Of a stretch of DNA of 64,000 nucleotides, positions 16,779 to 25,684 are shown piece by piece; the first letter of the stretch is position 1, and every line of letters begins with the position of its first letter. The position numbers and the translations under genes were made by a program. The stretch is from Candidatus Competibacter sp. (GTDB taxonomy: Bacteria > Pseudomonadota > Gammaproteobacteria > Competibacterales > Competibacteraceae): assembly GCA_029624815.1 (NCBI GenBank), contig JARSSH010000035.1:1-64000 (forward strand). Reading direction: 5' to 3'. The notes under the pieces were generated by a model. It worked only from the letters and a program-made list of their open reading frames with translations, was not told where the DNA came from and did not search any database.

Positions 16779-19142
16779 TCAGGACAACTTGGCGGTGCGG
16801 CGGCGGACAGCGGGCTTCTTGTCGGGCGCGTCGCGCACCAGTGTTTCGCACTCGGTCAGCGCCAGGCTGGCGGGATCACGGTCCTTGGGCAAGCGGACGT
16901 TTTTCTTGCCGTCGGTGATGTAGGGGCCGAATCGGCCGTTCAGAATCCGGATGGCGGAACCGGGGAACTCGCGCAGAACCTTGTTGGCCGCCGCTTGCCG
17001 GTGCGCGGCGATCAGTTCCAGCGCCCGCTCGCGGCTGACGGTGTAGGGGTCTTCCTGTTTCAGCGAAACGTAGCTCTTGCCGTAGCGAACATAGGGTCCG
17101 AACCGGCCGATATTGGCCTGGATCGGCTCGCCGTCGGCGGTGGCGCCGAGATCGCGCGGTAGTTGAAACAGCGCCAGCGCCTCATCCAGGGTGAGGGTAT
17201 TCATCCGCTGCTCCGGCCGCAGACTGGCGAAGCGCGGCTTGTCGGCATCCTCCTTGACGCCGATCTGCGCGTAGGGGCCGAATCGGCCCATCCGCACCGA
17301 AACCGGTTTACCCGTCTTGGGGTCGTCGCCCAGCTCGCGGCTTTGCACCACGTCCTGACGCGAGACGTTTTCCGTCTTCTCCGCGACCCGCTGTTTGAAC
17401 GGATCCCAGAAACCTCGCATCAGCGGCAGCCAGTCCTCCTCGCCGCGAGACACCGCGTCCAGGTTGTCCTCCAGCCGGGCCGTGAAATCGTAATCCACAT
17501 ATTGGGTGAAATGCTGGGTCAAGAAGCGGTTGACGATGCGGCCGATGTCGGTGGGTTTGAAACGGCGGTTGTCCAACACCGCGTATTCGCGGGCCAGCAG
17601 CGTCGAGATGATCGCCGCATAGGTCGAGGGCCGGCCGATGCCGTATTCTTCCAGCGTCTTGACCAGGCTAGCCTCGGAAAAACGCGGCGGCGGTTCGGTG
17701 AAGTGCTGCTCCGGCCGCAGCGCCAGCAGATCGACCCATTCGCCCGTTCGCAACGGTGGCAGCATCCGCCCTTCGACCTCGTCGGTCTGGTCATCCACGC
17801 CTTCGCGGTAAACCGCCATGAAGCCGGGGTCGGCGACGACCGAGCCGGTGGCGCGGAAGCCGTTGCCGGCGCCGCAGGCCAGATCCGCCGCGACCGTGTC
17901 CAGGGTGGCCGGGATCATCTGGCAGGCGACGGTGCGCTTCCAGATCAGCTCGTACAGCGCGTATTGGTCGGCGTTGAGGTGGGCGCGGACCGTTTCCGGC
18001 ACGACCGCGATCGAGGTCGGACGGATCGCTTCGTGCGCCTCCTGGGCATTTTTGGCTTTGGTCTTGAACAGCCGGGGGCTGGCCGGCACGTTGTGCGCAC
18101 CGTAGCGCTGGAGGATCAGCGCACGGATCTCGGCGAGCGCGTCCTGAGCGAGGTTGACCGAATCGGTGCGCATGTAGGTGATCAGGCCGACCGCGCCGCC
18201 GCCGGTGTCGATGCCCTCGTACAATTGTTGGGCCACTCGCATGGTGCGCTGGGTGGAGAAACCCATCTTGCGCGAGGCTTCCTGCTGCAGGGTCGAGGTG
18301 GTGAACGGCGCGGCGGGATGGCGCTTGCGCTGCTTGCGTTCCACCTTGGCGACCCGCAACCGGCCGATGGCGGCGGGATCGGCCGCCGGTTCTCCGGATT
18401 CGGCCAATTGGGCGCGCGCCGCGGCCAGCAGGGTTTGCTCCAGAACCAGCGCCCGATCGCCGTCGGCGATGCTGAACTGCGTCAGTTTCTCGCCAGCGTA
18501 CTCAAGCAGGCGGGCGGTAAACGGCTGGCTGGCCTTGGCGGCCTCGGCTTCCAGGGTCCAGTACTCCCGGGTCTGGAACCGCTCGATTTCCTCCTCGCGC
18601 TCGACCACCATCCGCAGGGCCGGCGATTGCACCCGGCCGGCCGACAAGCCGGGCCGGATTTTCTTCCACAGCAGCGGGGACAGATTGAAGCCGACCAGGT
18701 AGTCCAGCGCCCGGCGGGCTTGTTGGGCGTTGACCAGATCCAGCGACAAGTGGCGGGGGTGGTCGATGGCGTCCAGAATCGCCCGCTGGGTAATTTCGTG
18801 AAACACCACCCGCTGCACCGGTTTGTCGCACAGCAGGTTACGCTGCCGAAGGATTTCGTGCAGGTGCCAGGAAATGGCTTCCCCTTCGCGGTCCGGGTCG
18901 GTGGCCAGATACAGATTATCGGCTTTGGTGACCGCTTTGGCGATGGCCTCGACATGGCGCAGGTTTTTTTCGATCACCTGATATTTCATGGCGAAGTCAT
19001 GTTCGGGATCGACCGCTCCCTCCTTGGGAACCAGATCGCGCACATGGCCGTAGGAGGCGAGAACCTCGAAGTCCTTGCCCAGATATTTCTTGATCGTTTT
19101 CGCCTTGGCCGGCGATTCCACGATGACCAAGCTCTTGCTCAT
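16779..19142 (-). CDS. topA: DNA topoisomerase I
   Basis: Type IA topoisomerase relaxing negative supercoils. The 787-aa protein has the Toprim glutamate (VIVESPAKAKTI, Glu9) and acidic triad (ATDPDREGEAI). The catalytic tyrosine is Tyr323 in GLITYMRTDSVNL, and DNA-gate residues appear in GLSAGRVQSPALRMVVERE. Unlike E. coli TopA there are no cysteine zinc ribbons at the C-terminus. Instead three repeats centred on GRFGPY occur at roughly 615-770, the alternative topoisomerase C-terminal repeat type. It is part of the LysM-dprA-smg-topA-tsaC cluster. Confidence 0.96.
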   Translation of the reverse strand: MSKSLVIVESPAKAKTIKKYLGKDFEVLASYGHVRDLVPKEGAVDPEHDFAMKYQVIEKNLRHVEAIAKAVTKADNLYLATDPDREGEAISWHLHEILRQRNLLCDKPVQRVVFHEITQRAILDAIDHPRHLSLDLVNAQQARRALDYLVGFNLSPLLWKKIRPGLSAGRVQSPALRMVVEREEEIERFQTREYWTLEAEAAKASQPFTARLLEYAGEKLTQFSIADGDRALVLEQTLLAAARAQLAESGEPAADPAAIGRLRVAKVERKQRKRHPAAPFTTSTLQQEASRKMGFSTQRTMRVAQQLYEGIDTGGGAVGLITYMRTDSVNLAQDALAEIRALILQRYGAHNVPASPRLFKTKAKNAQEAHEAIRPTSIAVVPETVRAHLNADQYALYELIWKRTVACQMIPATLDTVAADLACGAGNGFRATGSVVADPGFMAVYREGVDDQTDEVEGRMLPPLRTGEWVDLLALRPEQHFTEPPPRFSEASLVKTLEEYGIGRPSTYAAIISTLLAREYAVLDNRRFKPTDIGRIVNRFLTQHFTQYVDYDFTARLEDNLDAVSRGEEDWLPLMRGFWDPFKQRVAEKTENVSRQDVVQSRELGDDPKTGKPVSVRMGRFGPYAQIGVKEDADKPRFASLRPEQRMNTLTLDEALALFQLPRDLGATADGEPIQANIGRFGPYVRYGKSYVSLKQEDPYTVSRERALELIAAHRQAAANKVLREFPGSAIRILNGRFGPYITDGKKNVRLPKDRDPASLALTECETLVRDAPDKKPAVRRRTAKLS

Positions 19143-19271
19143 GACGAATCACTGCGGGTGACTGATGTAAGGGTGGCGCCGGATCGAACTCCGACCCGAG
19201 CAAGCGATGCCCCGCCATGACCGAACGGCGCGGCGGGAATTCAAGCGAGCGACGGAAAACTCGATAAACGC

Positions 19272-19754
19272 TTAATGAAGGTAGCCGGGCACGCTGTCGA
19301 GCACCAGATCTTCCAGCCAGGCGCAGGCTTCTTCCTGGCCGGGTTGGTTGAACAGCAGCATCAAAGTGATCCACTTGAGTTGGTGCAGACCGATGTCGTC
19401 GGCTTCCAGCGCCATGACCCGGTCGATGACCAGCTCGCGGGTTTCCGAGTTCAGGATGCCGCTTTGTTCCAGGAACAGTAGGAACCCCTGGCATTCCACA
19501 TCCAGTTTCGCCAGTTCCGACGCCACGTAAATACGGCAGGAACTGGGGTTGACCGGCAGGGTGATCGCCTGGCGGTCGATCAGGCTATCCAACCACTCGA
19601 ACGCCTGTCGAATTTCCCGCGAGGGGAAGCCGGCGGCGAGCAGTTCGGTCTGGATGGATTCACGGTCGGGGTCGGCATCCTCATTGTCGTCCATGTAATT
19701 CTGAAATAGGTACATCAGCACGTCCAACACGTTTTCTTTCATTCCAGCGCTCAT
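19272..19754 (-). CDS. smg: Smg / DUF494 protein
   Basis: A 160-aa acidic helical protein matching the Smg (DUF494) family. The characteristic blocks are VLDVLMYLFQNYMDD at the N-terminus, CRIYVASELAKLDVECQGFL, LEQSGILNSETRELVIDRVM and LKWITLMLLFNQPGQEEA. Its biochemical role is not established, but it is almost always found between dprA and topA in beta- and gammaproteobacteria, as here. The second methionine (position 5) aligns better with E. coli Smg and may be the true start. No motif suggests catalysis. Confidence 0.9.
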   Translation of the reverse strand: MSAGMKENVLDVLMYLFQNYMDDNEDADPDRESIQTELLAAGFPSREIRQAFEWLDSLIDRQAITLPVNPSSCRIYVASELAKLDVECQGFLLFLEQSGILNSETRELVIDRVMALEADDIGLHQLKWITLMLLFNQPGQEEACAWLEDLVLDSVPGYLH

Positions 19755-19823
19755 CTGGGAAGGATCAAAACCCCCGCCGTCCGGCGCGGGCGCGGGCGAC
19801 CACCGGGTGCGGGCGGTCGACTT

Positions 19824-20909
19824 TCAGGCTTTCAGGCGGTGGTACAAACCGCCGGGGACGGCTGCTACATAACCTTCCAACTCCAAAATCAACAGCATGG
19901 AGGAAAGCACTTCCGCCGTCAATCCGCAGCGCTCCACCAGCGAATCGACCGCCAGCGGTTCGTCGCCCATCGCCGCCAGCAGTCGCCGGTAGTCTTCGTC
20001 CAGTGCTTCCGCGGCCGGCGGCGCGAGGGTCGGGGGTTTGGCATTGTCGCCAAGGAACGCCGCAAGGGAGCCCAGTTCTTCCAGAATGTCGGAAGCCGTC
20101 TCCACCAGTTTCGCGCCCTGCCGGATCAGCGCATGGCAGCCCTTGGCTAGCGGGTTGTGAATTGAGCCGGGGATTGCGAACACCTCCCGGCCCTGGTCGA
20201 GGGCTTGGCGGGCGGTGATCAGCGAGCCGCTCCGCAGGGCGGCCTCCACCACCAGCACGCCCAGCGCCAGCCCGCTGATCAGGCGGTTGCGCCGGGGGAA
20301 GTTTTCGGCGATCGGCGGCGTGCCGACCGGCAGTTCCGATAGCAGTGCGCCTCGCGCGGCGATGGCATGGGCCAGATCCCGGTGTTTGGCGGGATAAACC
20401 CGGTCCAGGCTAGTACCCATCACCGCGATGGTTGGACCACCGCCGGCCAGCGCGCCCTGATGAGCGGCGGCGTCGATGCCGAGCGCCAGGCCGCTGGTGA
20501 TGGCCAAGCCGGCGCCGGCCAGGTGGGCGGCGAAATGATGGGCGGTTTCCCGGCCGAGCGGGGTCGGATTGCGGGTGCCGACGATGGCCAATTGCGGCGC
20601 CCGCAGACAGTCGGGGTCGCCGTGGACGAACAGTAGCGGCGGCGGATAAACGATTTGCCGCAGTAGTGGCGGGTAGCGGGGGTCATCCAGTCGCAACAGG
20701 TGATTGCCGGGCCGTTCCAGCCAGGCCAAATCCTGTTCCACCCGTCGCCAGTCGGGCTGGCGTAGCGCATCGAGCGCGGCGCCCGGCAAATCCAGTTGCC
20801 GCAGTTCGGCGTGGTCGGCGGCGAAGACCGCCGCCGCCGAACCATAGCGCGCCAGCAGCCGGGCAAAACGGGTCGGTCCGATGCCCGGCGCCCGCAGCAG
20901 CGCCAGCAA
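19824..20909 (-). CDS. dprA: DNA processing protein DprA
   Basis: Binds single-stranded DNA entering during transformation and loads RecA. It has a SAM-like helical N-terminus (LLRAPGIGPTRFARLLARYG), the Rossmann core (LAIVGTRNPTPLGRETAHHF, ITSGLALGIDAAAHQGAL, SELPVGTPPIAENFPRRNRL) and a C-terminal winged helix (about 300-360). The start is uncertain: 20909 is a TTG, and the frame stays open upstream, including conserved-looking residues (AWLLALL), until the LysM stop. No ATG or GTG is present there, so a CTG at about 20951 overlapping the LysM stop is also possible. Confidence 0.92.
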   Translation of the reverse strand: MLALLRAPGIGPTRFARLLARYGSAAAVFAADHAELRQLDLPGAALDALRQPDWRRVEQDLAWLERPGNHLLRLDDPRYPPLLRQIVYPPPLLFVHGDPDCLRAPQLAIVGTRNPTPLGRETAHHFAAHLAGAGLAITSGLALGIDAAAHQGALAGGGPTIAVMGTSLDRVYPAKHRDLAHAIAARGALLSELPVGTPPIAENFPRRNRLISGLALGVLVVEAALRSGSLITARQALDQGREVFAIPGSIHNPLAKGCHALIRQGAKLVETASDILEELGSLAAFLGDNAKPPTLAPPAAEALDEDYRRLLAAMGDEPLAVDSLVERCGLTAEVLSSMLLILELEGYVAAVPGGLYHRLKA

Positions 20910-20947
20910 CCAGGCCGGTTCGCCGGCCGGAGGCGTGGCGTTGCGGT

Positions 20948-22105
20948 TCAGGGGGCGGTTACCCGATCCTGCAAGCGGATGGCGCGTTCGGCCTGCATCA
21001 CCAATCCGTAGCTGACCAGATCGTGAACCTTGTAGATCATCAGCAGGCCGGCCCGCTCGCCCGGCAGCCTGACGCTGCCGCCGGAAACCGGATCCTCGAC
21101 TTCCCGGCTCTTGCCGTAGATGGCGAGCACATGGCCGGGTTCGATGCCTTCCTGAGCGCCCAGATTGACGATGACGCTGCTGTACTGGGTGATCTGGGTG
21201 ACGTCGGTATCGAGCTTGGCAATGATGGAGCCTTCGGTATCCGGCGGAGCCGAATGTGGCTCGAAGCTGTAAAGTTCGCGTTCGGCCTCGATCGGCAGCA
21301 GCCGGTCGCCGGGACGAATCGGGGCAATCGTGCTGGTCAGCGTAAACGTGGCCGGATCGCCATCCTGTTCCAGGATCACCTCACCCAGATAGACGCCGGC
21401 GGTGCCCAGGTAGCGACCGGAATCGGGTTCCCGCAGTTCCTCGCTGGGACGGAACACTTGATAGCGCGCCTGGTCGAAAAGGGAGCCACGCGCGTACACC
21501 CGGTCACGCTCGGCATAGACAACCTGGTCATCGTCGTCGGCGACGATGTAGGGCACCCCCTTCCACTGGGCTTCGCTCAGGATCGCGGCGCGGGTCAGGA
21601 ATGCCTCGACCGCGTCGCGCGGCACCGGCGGGATCGGCTGGCTCAGCTCCTCCATCCGAACCTTGGGCGACAGCTTGAGCAGCGGAACCTCGTCGCGTTC
21701 GGCGACCGCCAGCCGAGGCTGGCCATCGGCGTCGTGGCTGAACTGGAGCAGGTCGCCGGGGTAGATCCGGTTGGGATTGCGAAGCTGCGGGTTTTGCCGC
21801 CAGATCTCCCGCCATTGCCAGGGGTCTCGCAGAAACCGTCCGGCGATGCTCCACAGCGTATCGCCGGGAACCACGGTGTAGGTTTGGGGGTGATCCTGCC
21901 GCAGCACGACCGGTGCCGGCGCGGCGCCGGCGGTTCCTCCCGCCGCCGATCCCGAAATCAGCGGCGGTTCGGCGGCGTCCGGGTTGGACTCGGGTTGGGA
22001 AGGCATTGGGGCGCATGCCCCGAGCAGGAGCGCCGCCGCCAGCGACAGGGCGATTCCAAGCTGCCTTGAGGAACGCGTGACGTTCGAGGAACGCGAGATG
22101 TTCAT
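20948..22105 (-). CDS. LysM-domain lipoprotein
   Basis: A 385-aa exported protein. The N-terminal signal ends in a lipobox, LLLGACAP, with the lipidated cysteine at residue 31, so outer-membrane or periplasmic anchoring is expected. A single LysM domain (about 74-125: TYTVVPGDTLWSIAGRFL ... IYPGDLLQF) should bind peptidoglycan. The remaining about 250 residues are beta-rich and match the uncharacterised partner domain usual in proteins encoded just before dprA. It is divergent from def across a 148-bp region, which holds TATACT- and TATGAT-like -10 boxes. Confidence 0.9.
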   Translation of the reverse strand: MNISRSSNVTRSSRQLGIALSLAAALLLGACAPMPSQPESNPDAAEPPLISGSAAGGTAGAAPAPVVLRQDHPQTYTVVPGDTLWSIAGRFLRDPWQWREIWRQNPQLRNPNRIYPGDLLQFSHDADGQPRLAVAERDEVPLLKLSPKVRMEELSQPIPPVPRDAVEAFLTRAAILSEAQWKGVPYIVADDDDQVVYAERDRVYARGSLFDQARYQVFRPSEELREPDSGRYLGTAGVYLGEVILEQDGDPATFTLTSTIAPIRPGDRLLPIEAERELYSFEPHSAPPDTEGSIIAKLDTDVTQITQYSSVIVNLGAQEGIEPGHVLAIYGKSREVEDPVSGGSVRLPGERAGLLMIYKVHDLVSYGLVMQAERAIRLQDRVTAP

Positions 22106-22253
22106 GGTCCTTGCTCATCCTCCGAGGAAACGGGCGGGAGTGTAGCGAATCACCCCCATCGCGCTAAAGTATAGCCCCCATGCCGGGGTTTCTCGTATGA
22201 TTTCCATATGCAAAAGATATCGGTCGAATGAACGAAGCATTCGTGGAGCTGCC

Positions 22254-22766
22254 ATGGCACGACTGACCATACTGCATTATCCCGATTCCCGGTTGCGCAA
22301 ACCGGCGCTGCCGGTGGAAATCGTCGACGACGGCGTGCGCGCGCTGGTGGCCGACATGCTGGAGACCATGTACGCGGCGCCGGGCATCGGTCTGGCCGCG
22401 ACGCAGGTCAACGTTCGGAAACGCATCGTGGTGATGGATGTTTCCGAGGAGAAAAATCGGCCGCTGGCGTTCATCAACCCGACCGTGCTCGAACGGGAGG
22501 GCGAAAGCGAGACGGAAGAGGGCTGTTTGTCGGTGCCGGGTTTTTACGAGACCGTCCGCCGCGCCGAGCGGGTCCGGGTCAGCGCGCTGGACCGCGACGG
22601 CGAGCCGTTCGAGCTTGACGCCAGTGGCCTGTTGGCGGTTTGCATCCAGCACGAGATCGATCATCTGGACGGTAAGCTGTTCGTGGATTATCTGTCGGCG
22701 TTGAAGCGCGACCGCATCCGCAAGAAGCTGGAGAAACAGAGCCGACTGGAATCGCACGCGCCTTGA
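22254..22766 (+). CDS. def: peptide deformylase
   Basis: Removes the formyl group from the initiator methionine of new proteins. The 170-aa start follows GGAGC by four bases. The three metallo-enzyme motifs are intact: GIGLAATQ (motif 1), EGCLS (motif 2, with the metal cysteine) and QHEIDHLDG (motif 3, two metal histidines and the catalytic glutamate). It heads the def-fmt-rsmB block, which is conserved in gammaproteobacteria, with a 91-bp gap before fmt. Confidence 0.97.
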   Translation: MARLTILHYPDSRLRKPALPVEIVDDGVRALVADMLETMYAAPGIGLAATQVNVRKRIVVMDVSEEKNRPLAFINPTVLEREGESETEEGCLSVPGFYETVRRAERVRVSALDRDGEPFELDASGLLAVCIQHEIDHLDGKLFVDYLSALKRDRIRKKLEKQSRLESHAP

Positions 22767-22857
22767 GCATGGATGCGTCCGGCTCCGTGCCCGCCCCACC
22801 ACAGGGCGCCATCCGTTCTTCAAAAGCGGGCGGCGCCTCCGCCAAACCACATACCGC

Positions 22858-23805
22858 ATGACCGTCGCCGCGTCACGTCCGATCTTCGCGGGCACCCCCG
22901 ATTTCGCGGTGCCCGCCCTGCAAGCACTGATCGATGCGGGTCATGCGCCCGTCGCCGTCTATACCCAGCCGGATCGGCCCGCTGGGCGAGGCCGGCAATT
23001 GCGCGCCAGTCCGGTCAAGATTTGCGCGCGGGCCGCCGGCATTCCGGTTCGCCAGCCGGTCAGTTTGCGCGATCCCGCCGTTTGGGCCGAACTGGCGGCC
23101 ATGGCGCCGGATCTGCTGGTCGTGGCCGCCTACGGCCTGATCCTGCCCCCGGCGGTGTTGACGATCCCGCGGCTGGGTTGTGTCAATATCCACGCCTCGC
23201 TGTTGCCGCGCTGGCGCGGCGCGGCGCCGATCCAGCGAGCGCTGCTGGCCGGCGACGGCGAAACCGGCGTCTGCCTCATGCGTATGGAAGCCGGCCTGGA
23301 TACCGGACCGGTGCTGGCGCGGGTCGCCTGTCCGATTCCTCGGGGGACGACGGGCGGCGAGTTGCACGACCGATTGGCCGTGCTGGGCGCCGAAACGCTG
23401 CGGGCGGCGCTGCCCGATCTGCTGGCCGAACGACTGGCCGCCGAACCGCAGGACGACGCTCTCGCCACCTACGCGCCCAAACTGGACAAGGCCGAGGCTG
23501 ACTTGGACTGGACTCGCCCAGCGCTGGAACTGGAACGGCGAGTGCTGGCGTTCAACCCCCATCCCGTCGCCCGAACCTGGCTCGATGGCCAGTCGCTGCG
23601 CGTCTGGCGGGCGCAGGCCGGGCAGGAATCGGCCACTGTCGCGCCTGGCACGGTCCTGCGCGAAGACCCGGCGGGTATCGTGGTCGCGGCGGGCTCCGGG
23701 GTGCTGTGCTTGACCGAAGTGCAACTGCCCGGCGGCCGGCCATTGCCGGCCGCGGCGTTTCTGAATGCCCACCGGCTGGCCGGTCAGCGGCTGGGCGCGG
23801 CATGA
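22858..23805 (+). CDS. fmt: methionyl-tRNA formyltransferase
   Basis: Formylates initiator Met-tRNA with 10-formyl-tetrahydrofolate. The 315-aa protein starts with [15 protein letters not shown]. Its catalytic domain has the asparagine-histidine-aspartate set in [20 protein letters not shown] and the GLDTGPVL block. The C-terminal OB-like domain (about 208-310) binds tRNA. The last four bases overlap the rsmB start, showing translational coupling. It works with Def on the same initiation pathway. Confidence 0.97.
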   Translation: MTVAASRPIFAGTPDFAVPALQALIDAGHAPVAVYTQPDRPAGRGRQLRASPVKICARAAGIPVRQPVSLRDPAVWAELAAMAPDLLVVAAYGLILPPAVLTIPRLGCVNIHASLLPRWRGAAPIQRALLAGDGETGVCLMRMEAGLDTGPVLARVACPIPRGTTGGELHDRLAVLGAETLRAALPDLLAERLAAEPQDDALATYAPKLDKAEADLDWTRPALELERRVLAFNPHPVARTWLDGQSLRVWRAQAGQESATVAPGTVLREDPAGIVVAAGSGVLCLTEVQLPGGRPLPAAAFLNAHRLAGQRLGAA

Positions 23806-25130
23806 ACGTCCGCGCCATCGCGGCCCAGGCGCTAGGTCGGGTGTTGGGCGAGGGTCAATCGCTGGCCACGGTGCTGCCGTCGGCGCTGGAACTGACTGGT
23901 CTGGGCGAACGCGGCTTGCTTCAGGAGTTGTGCTACGGCGTCTGTCGCTGGCAGCCGCGATTGCAAGCTCTGCTCGATCGATTGCTGGCGCGACCGCTGG
24001 CGCCAGGCGAGCCGGTGGTTCGGAGCCTGCTGCTGGTAGGCCTCTACCAGTTGTGGCACTTGCGTGTTCCCGAACACGCCGCCGTGGCGGAAACCGTCGC
24101 CGCCGTCCGCCCGTTGCGTAAACCCTGGGCGGCGGGTCTGGTCAACGCGGTGTTGCGAAGCGCCCTGCGCCGGCGCGCGGAGCTGGAGGCGCTGATCGAG
24201 GCGGACGCGGAAGCCCGCGCCGCTCACCCGCGTTGGCTATTGGACTGGTTGCGGCGGGACTGGCCGGACGATTGGCCGGCCATCGTCGCCGCCAACAATG
24301 TCCGTCCGCCTTTCGCGCTGCGGATCAACCGTCTTCGGCTCGACCGGGAGGAGTACCGGCAACGGCTGGCGGCGGTGGGTTACGCCGCCGGGCCGGCGGC
24401 GGTCGAAACCGCCCTGACCCTGTCCGCTCCCGCCGATCCGGCCGCGTTGCCGGGTTTCGCCGAGGGTTGGGTGTCGGTCCAGGATGCCGGTGCGCAACTG
24501 GCGGCGCCGCTGCTGGACGTTCAACCGGGGCAGCGCGTGCTGGATGCCTGCGCCGCGCCGGGCGGTAAGACCGGGCATCTGCTGGAATGTACCCCTGACC
24601 TCGATCTGACCGCGCTGGATTGCGACGCTGGCCGGTTGGAGCGGGTGCGCGACACCTTGGCCCGGTTGCGGCTGAATGCCCGACTGCTCGCGGGCGACGC
24701 TCGGCGGCCGGCGGATTGGTGGGATGGCGCGCCTTACGATCGAATTCTGCTGGACGCTCCCTGTTCGGCGACCGGGGTGATTCGCCGTCATCCCGACATT
24801 AAGCTGCTGCGCCGCGAGAGCGATATCGCCGCGCTGGCCGAACGGCAGCAGGCGCTACTGGCCGGGCTGTGGCCGCTGCTGCGGGCAGGCGGCCGGTTGT
24901 TGTACGTCACCTGTTCGGTGCTGCGCGCGGAAAACGAGCAGGTGGCGGCGGCTTTTCTCGCTTCCCATCCGGATGCCCGCGAGCAGCCGATCCTGGCGGA
25001 CTGGGGTCATGCTTTGCCGCACGGTCGCCAGATTTTACCGGACGAAGGCGGCATGGACGGTTTCTATTACGCCGCGCTACGCAAGCAGGCCATGCCTCCA
25101 GAGGCGGAACCATCATGCCGGGGATGCTGA
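23802..25130 (+). CDS. rsmB: 16S rRNA (cytosine-967 C5)-methyltransferase RsmB
   Basis: Methylates C967 of 16S rRNA. The 442-aa start overlaps the fmt stop (ATGA). The N-terminal about 140 residues form the NusB-like RNA-binding domain. The C-terminal methyltransferase has the SAM site [17 protein letters not shown], motif [19 protein letters not shown] with the release cysteine, and [12 protein letters not shown] with the catalytic cysteine. Its 3' end overlaps the DUF4390 gene by 16 bases. Confidence 0.96.
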   Translation: MNVRAIAAQALGRVLGEGQSLATVLPSALELTGLGERGLLQELCYGVCRWQPRLQALLDRLLARPLAPGEPVVRSLLLVGLYQLWHLRVPEHAAVAETVAAVRPLRKPWAAGLVNAVLRSALRRRAELEALIEADAEARAAHPRWLLDWLRRDWPDDWPAIVAANNVRPPFALRINRLRLDREEYRQRLAAVGYAAGPAAVETALTLSAPADPAALPGFAEGWVSVQDAGAQLAAPLLDVQPGQRVLDACAAPGGKTGHLLECTPDLDLTALDCDAGRLERVRDTLARLRLNARLLAGDARRPADWWDGAPYDRILLDAPCSATGVIRRHPDIKLLRRESDIAALAERQQALLAGLWPLLRAGGRLLYVTCSVLRAENEQVAAAFLASHPDAREQPILADWGHALPHGRQILPDEGGMDGFYYAALRKQAMPPEAEPSCRGC

Positions 25131-25684
25131 TTAGGAGCCGGCTCCGCGCCGGACTGCTGGCGCTGCTGGCGCTGCTGGGAGTCGCCACCAGCGTCCGGGC
25201 CGCTGGGTTCGACGTCATCGAGGCCAGCACTCGCTTGGAGGGCGGGGTTTATCGTCTGAGCGCCCAGATCGAATACGGCCTCAGCGAGCCAGCTCTAGAG
25301 GCGCTGCAAAACGGAGTGCCGCTGATCATTGAACTGCTGATGGAAGTGCGGCGGCGACGCTCGTGGGTGTGGGATGAAACGGTCTATTCGTTGGCGCAGC
25401 GCTTCCGCCTCGAATACCATGCGTTGAGCCGACAATATCTGGTCCGCAACCTCAACAGCGGCGAGCGCCGCAGTTTCCCCACCCGCCCGGCCGCGCTGCG
25501 GTTTATGGGCCAAATTCACGAATTTCCACTGCTCGATCGCGGCTTGCTGGCGCCGGACCAGCGCTACGAAGGCGCTCTGCGGGCGCGGCTCGATCTCGAT
25601 GCCTTGCCGGCGCCCCTACGGTTGTTCGCCTATTTTTCCGAGGACTGGCGGCTGAGCAGCGAGTGGTACTCATGGTCGCTTTGA
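25115..25684 (+). CDS. DUF4390 exported protein
   Basis: A 189-aa protein with an N-terminal signal peptide (positive residues, then LLALLALLGVATSVRA, cleavage likely near residue 29) and a periplasmic beta-rich remainder. Features typical of DUF4390 are YRLSAQIEYGLSEPALEAL, RRRSWVWDETVYSLAQRFRL and YHALSRQYLVRNLNSGERRS. Function is unknown. Its fixed position between rsmB and the membrane kinase NtrY suggests it modulates that sensor, but this is inference. It overlaps the genes on both sides. A second ATG nine bases downstream is an alternative start. Confidence 0.85.
   Translation: MPGMLIRSRLRAGLLALLALLGVATSVRAAGFDVIEASTRLEGGVYRLSAQIEYGLSEPALEALQNGVPLIIELLMEVRRRRSWVWDETVYSLAQRFRLEYHALSRQYLVRNLNSGERRSFPTRPAALRFMGQIHEFPLLDRGLLAPDQRYEGALRARLDLDALPAPLRLFAYFSEDWRLSSEWYSWSL

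Noticed and set aside
17163-19220. A 685-codon open frame antisense to topA, and similar very long antisense frames (for example 27696-30008 opposite ntrX-trkA).
   Set aside because: They are mirror images of high-GC coding genes with strong family matches on the other strand. Their translations are arginine/histidine/glycine-rich and show no domain.
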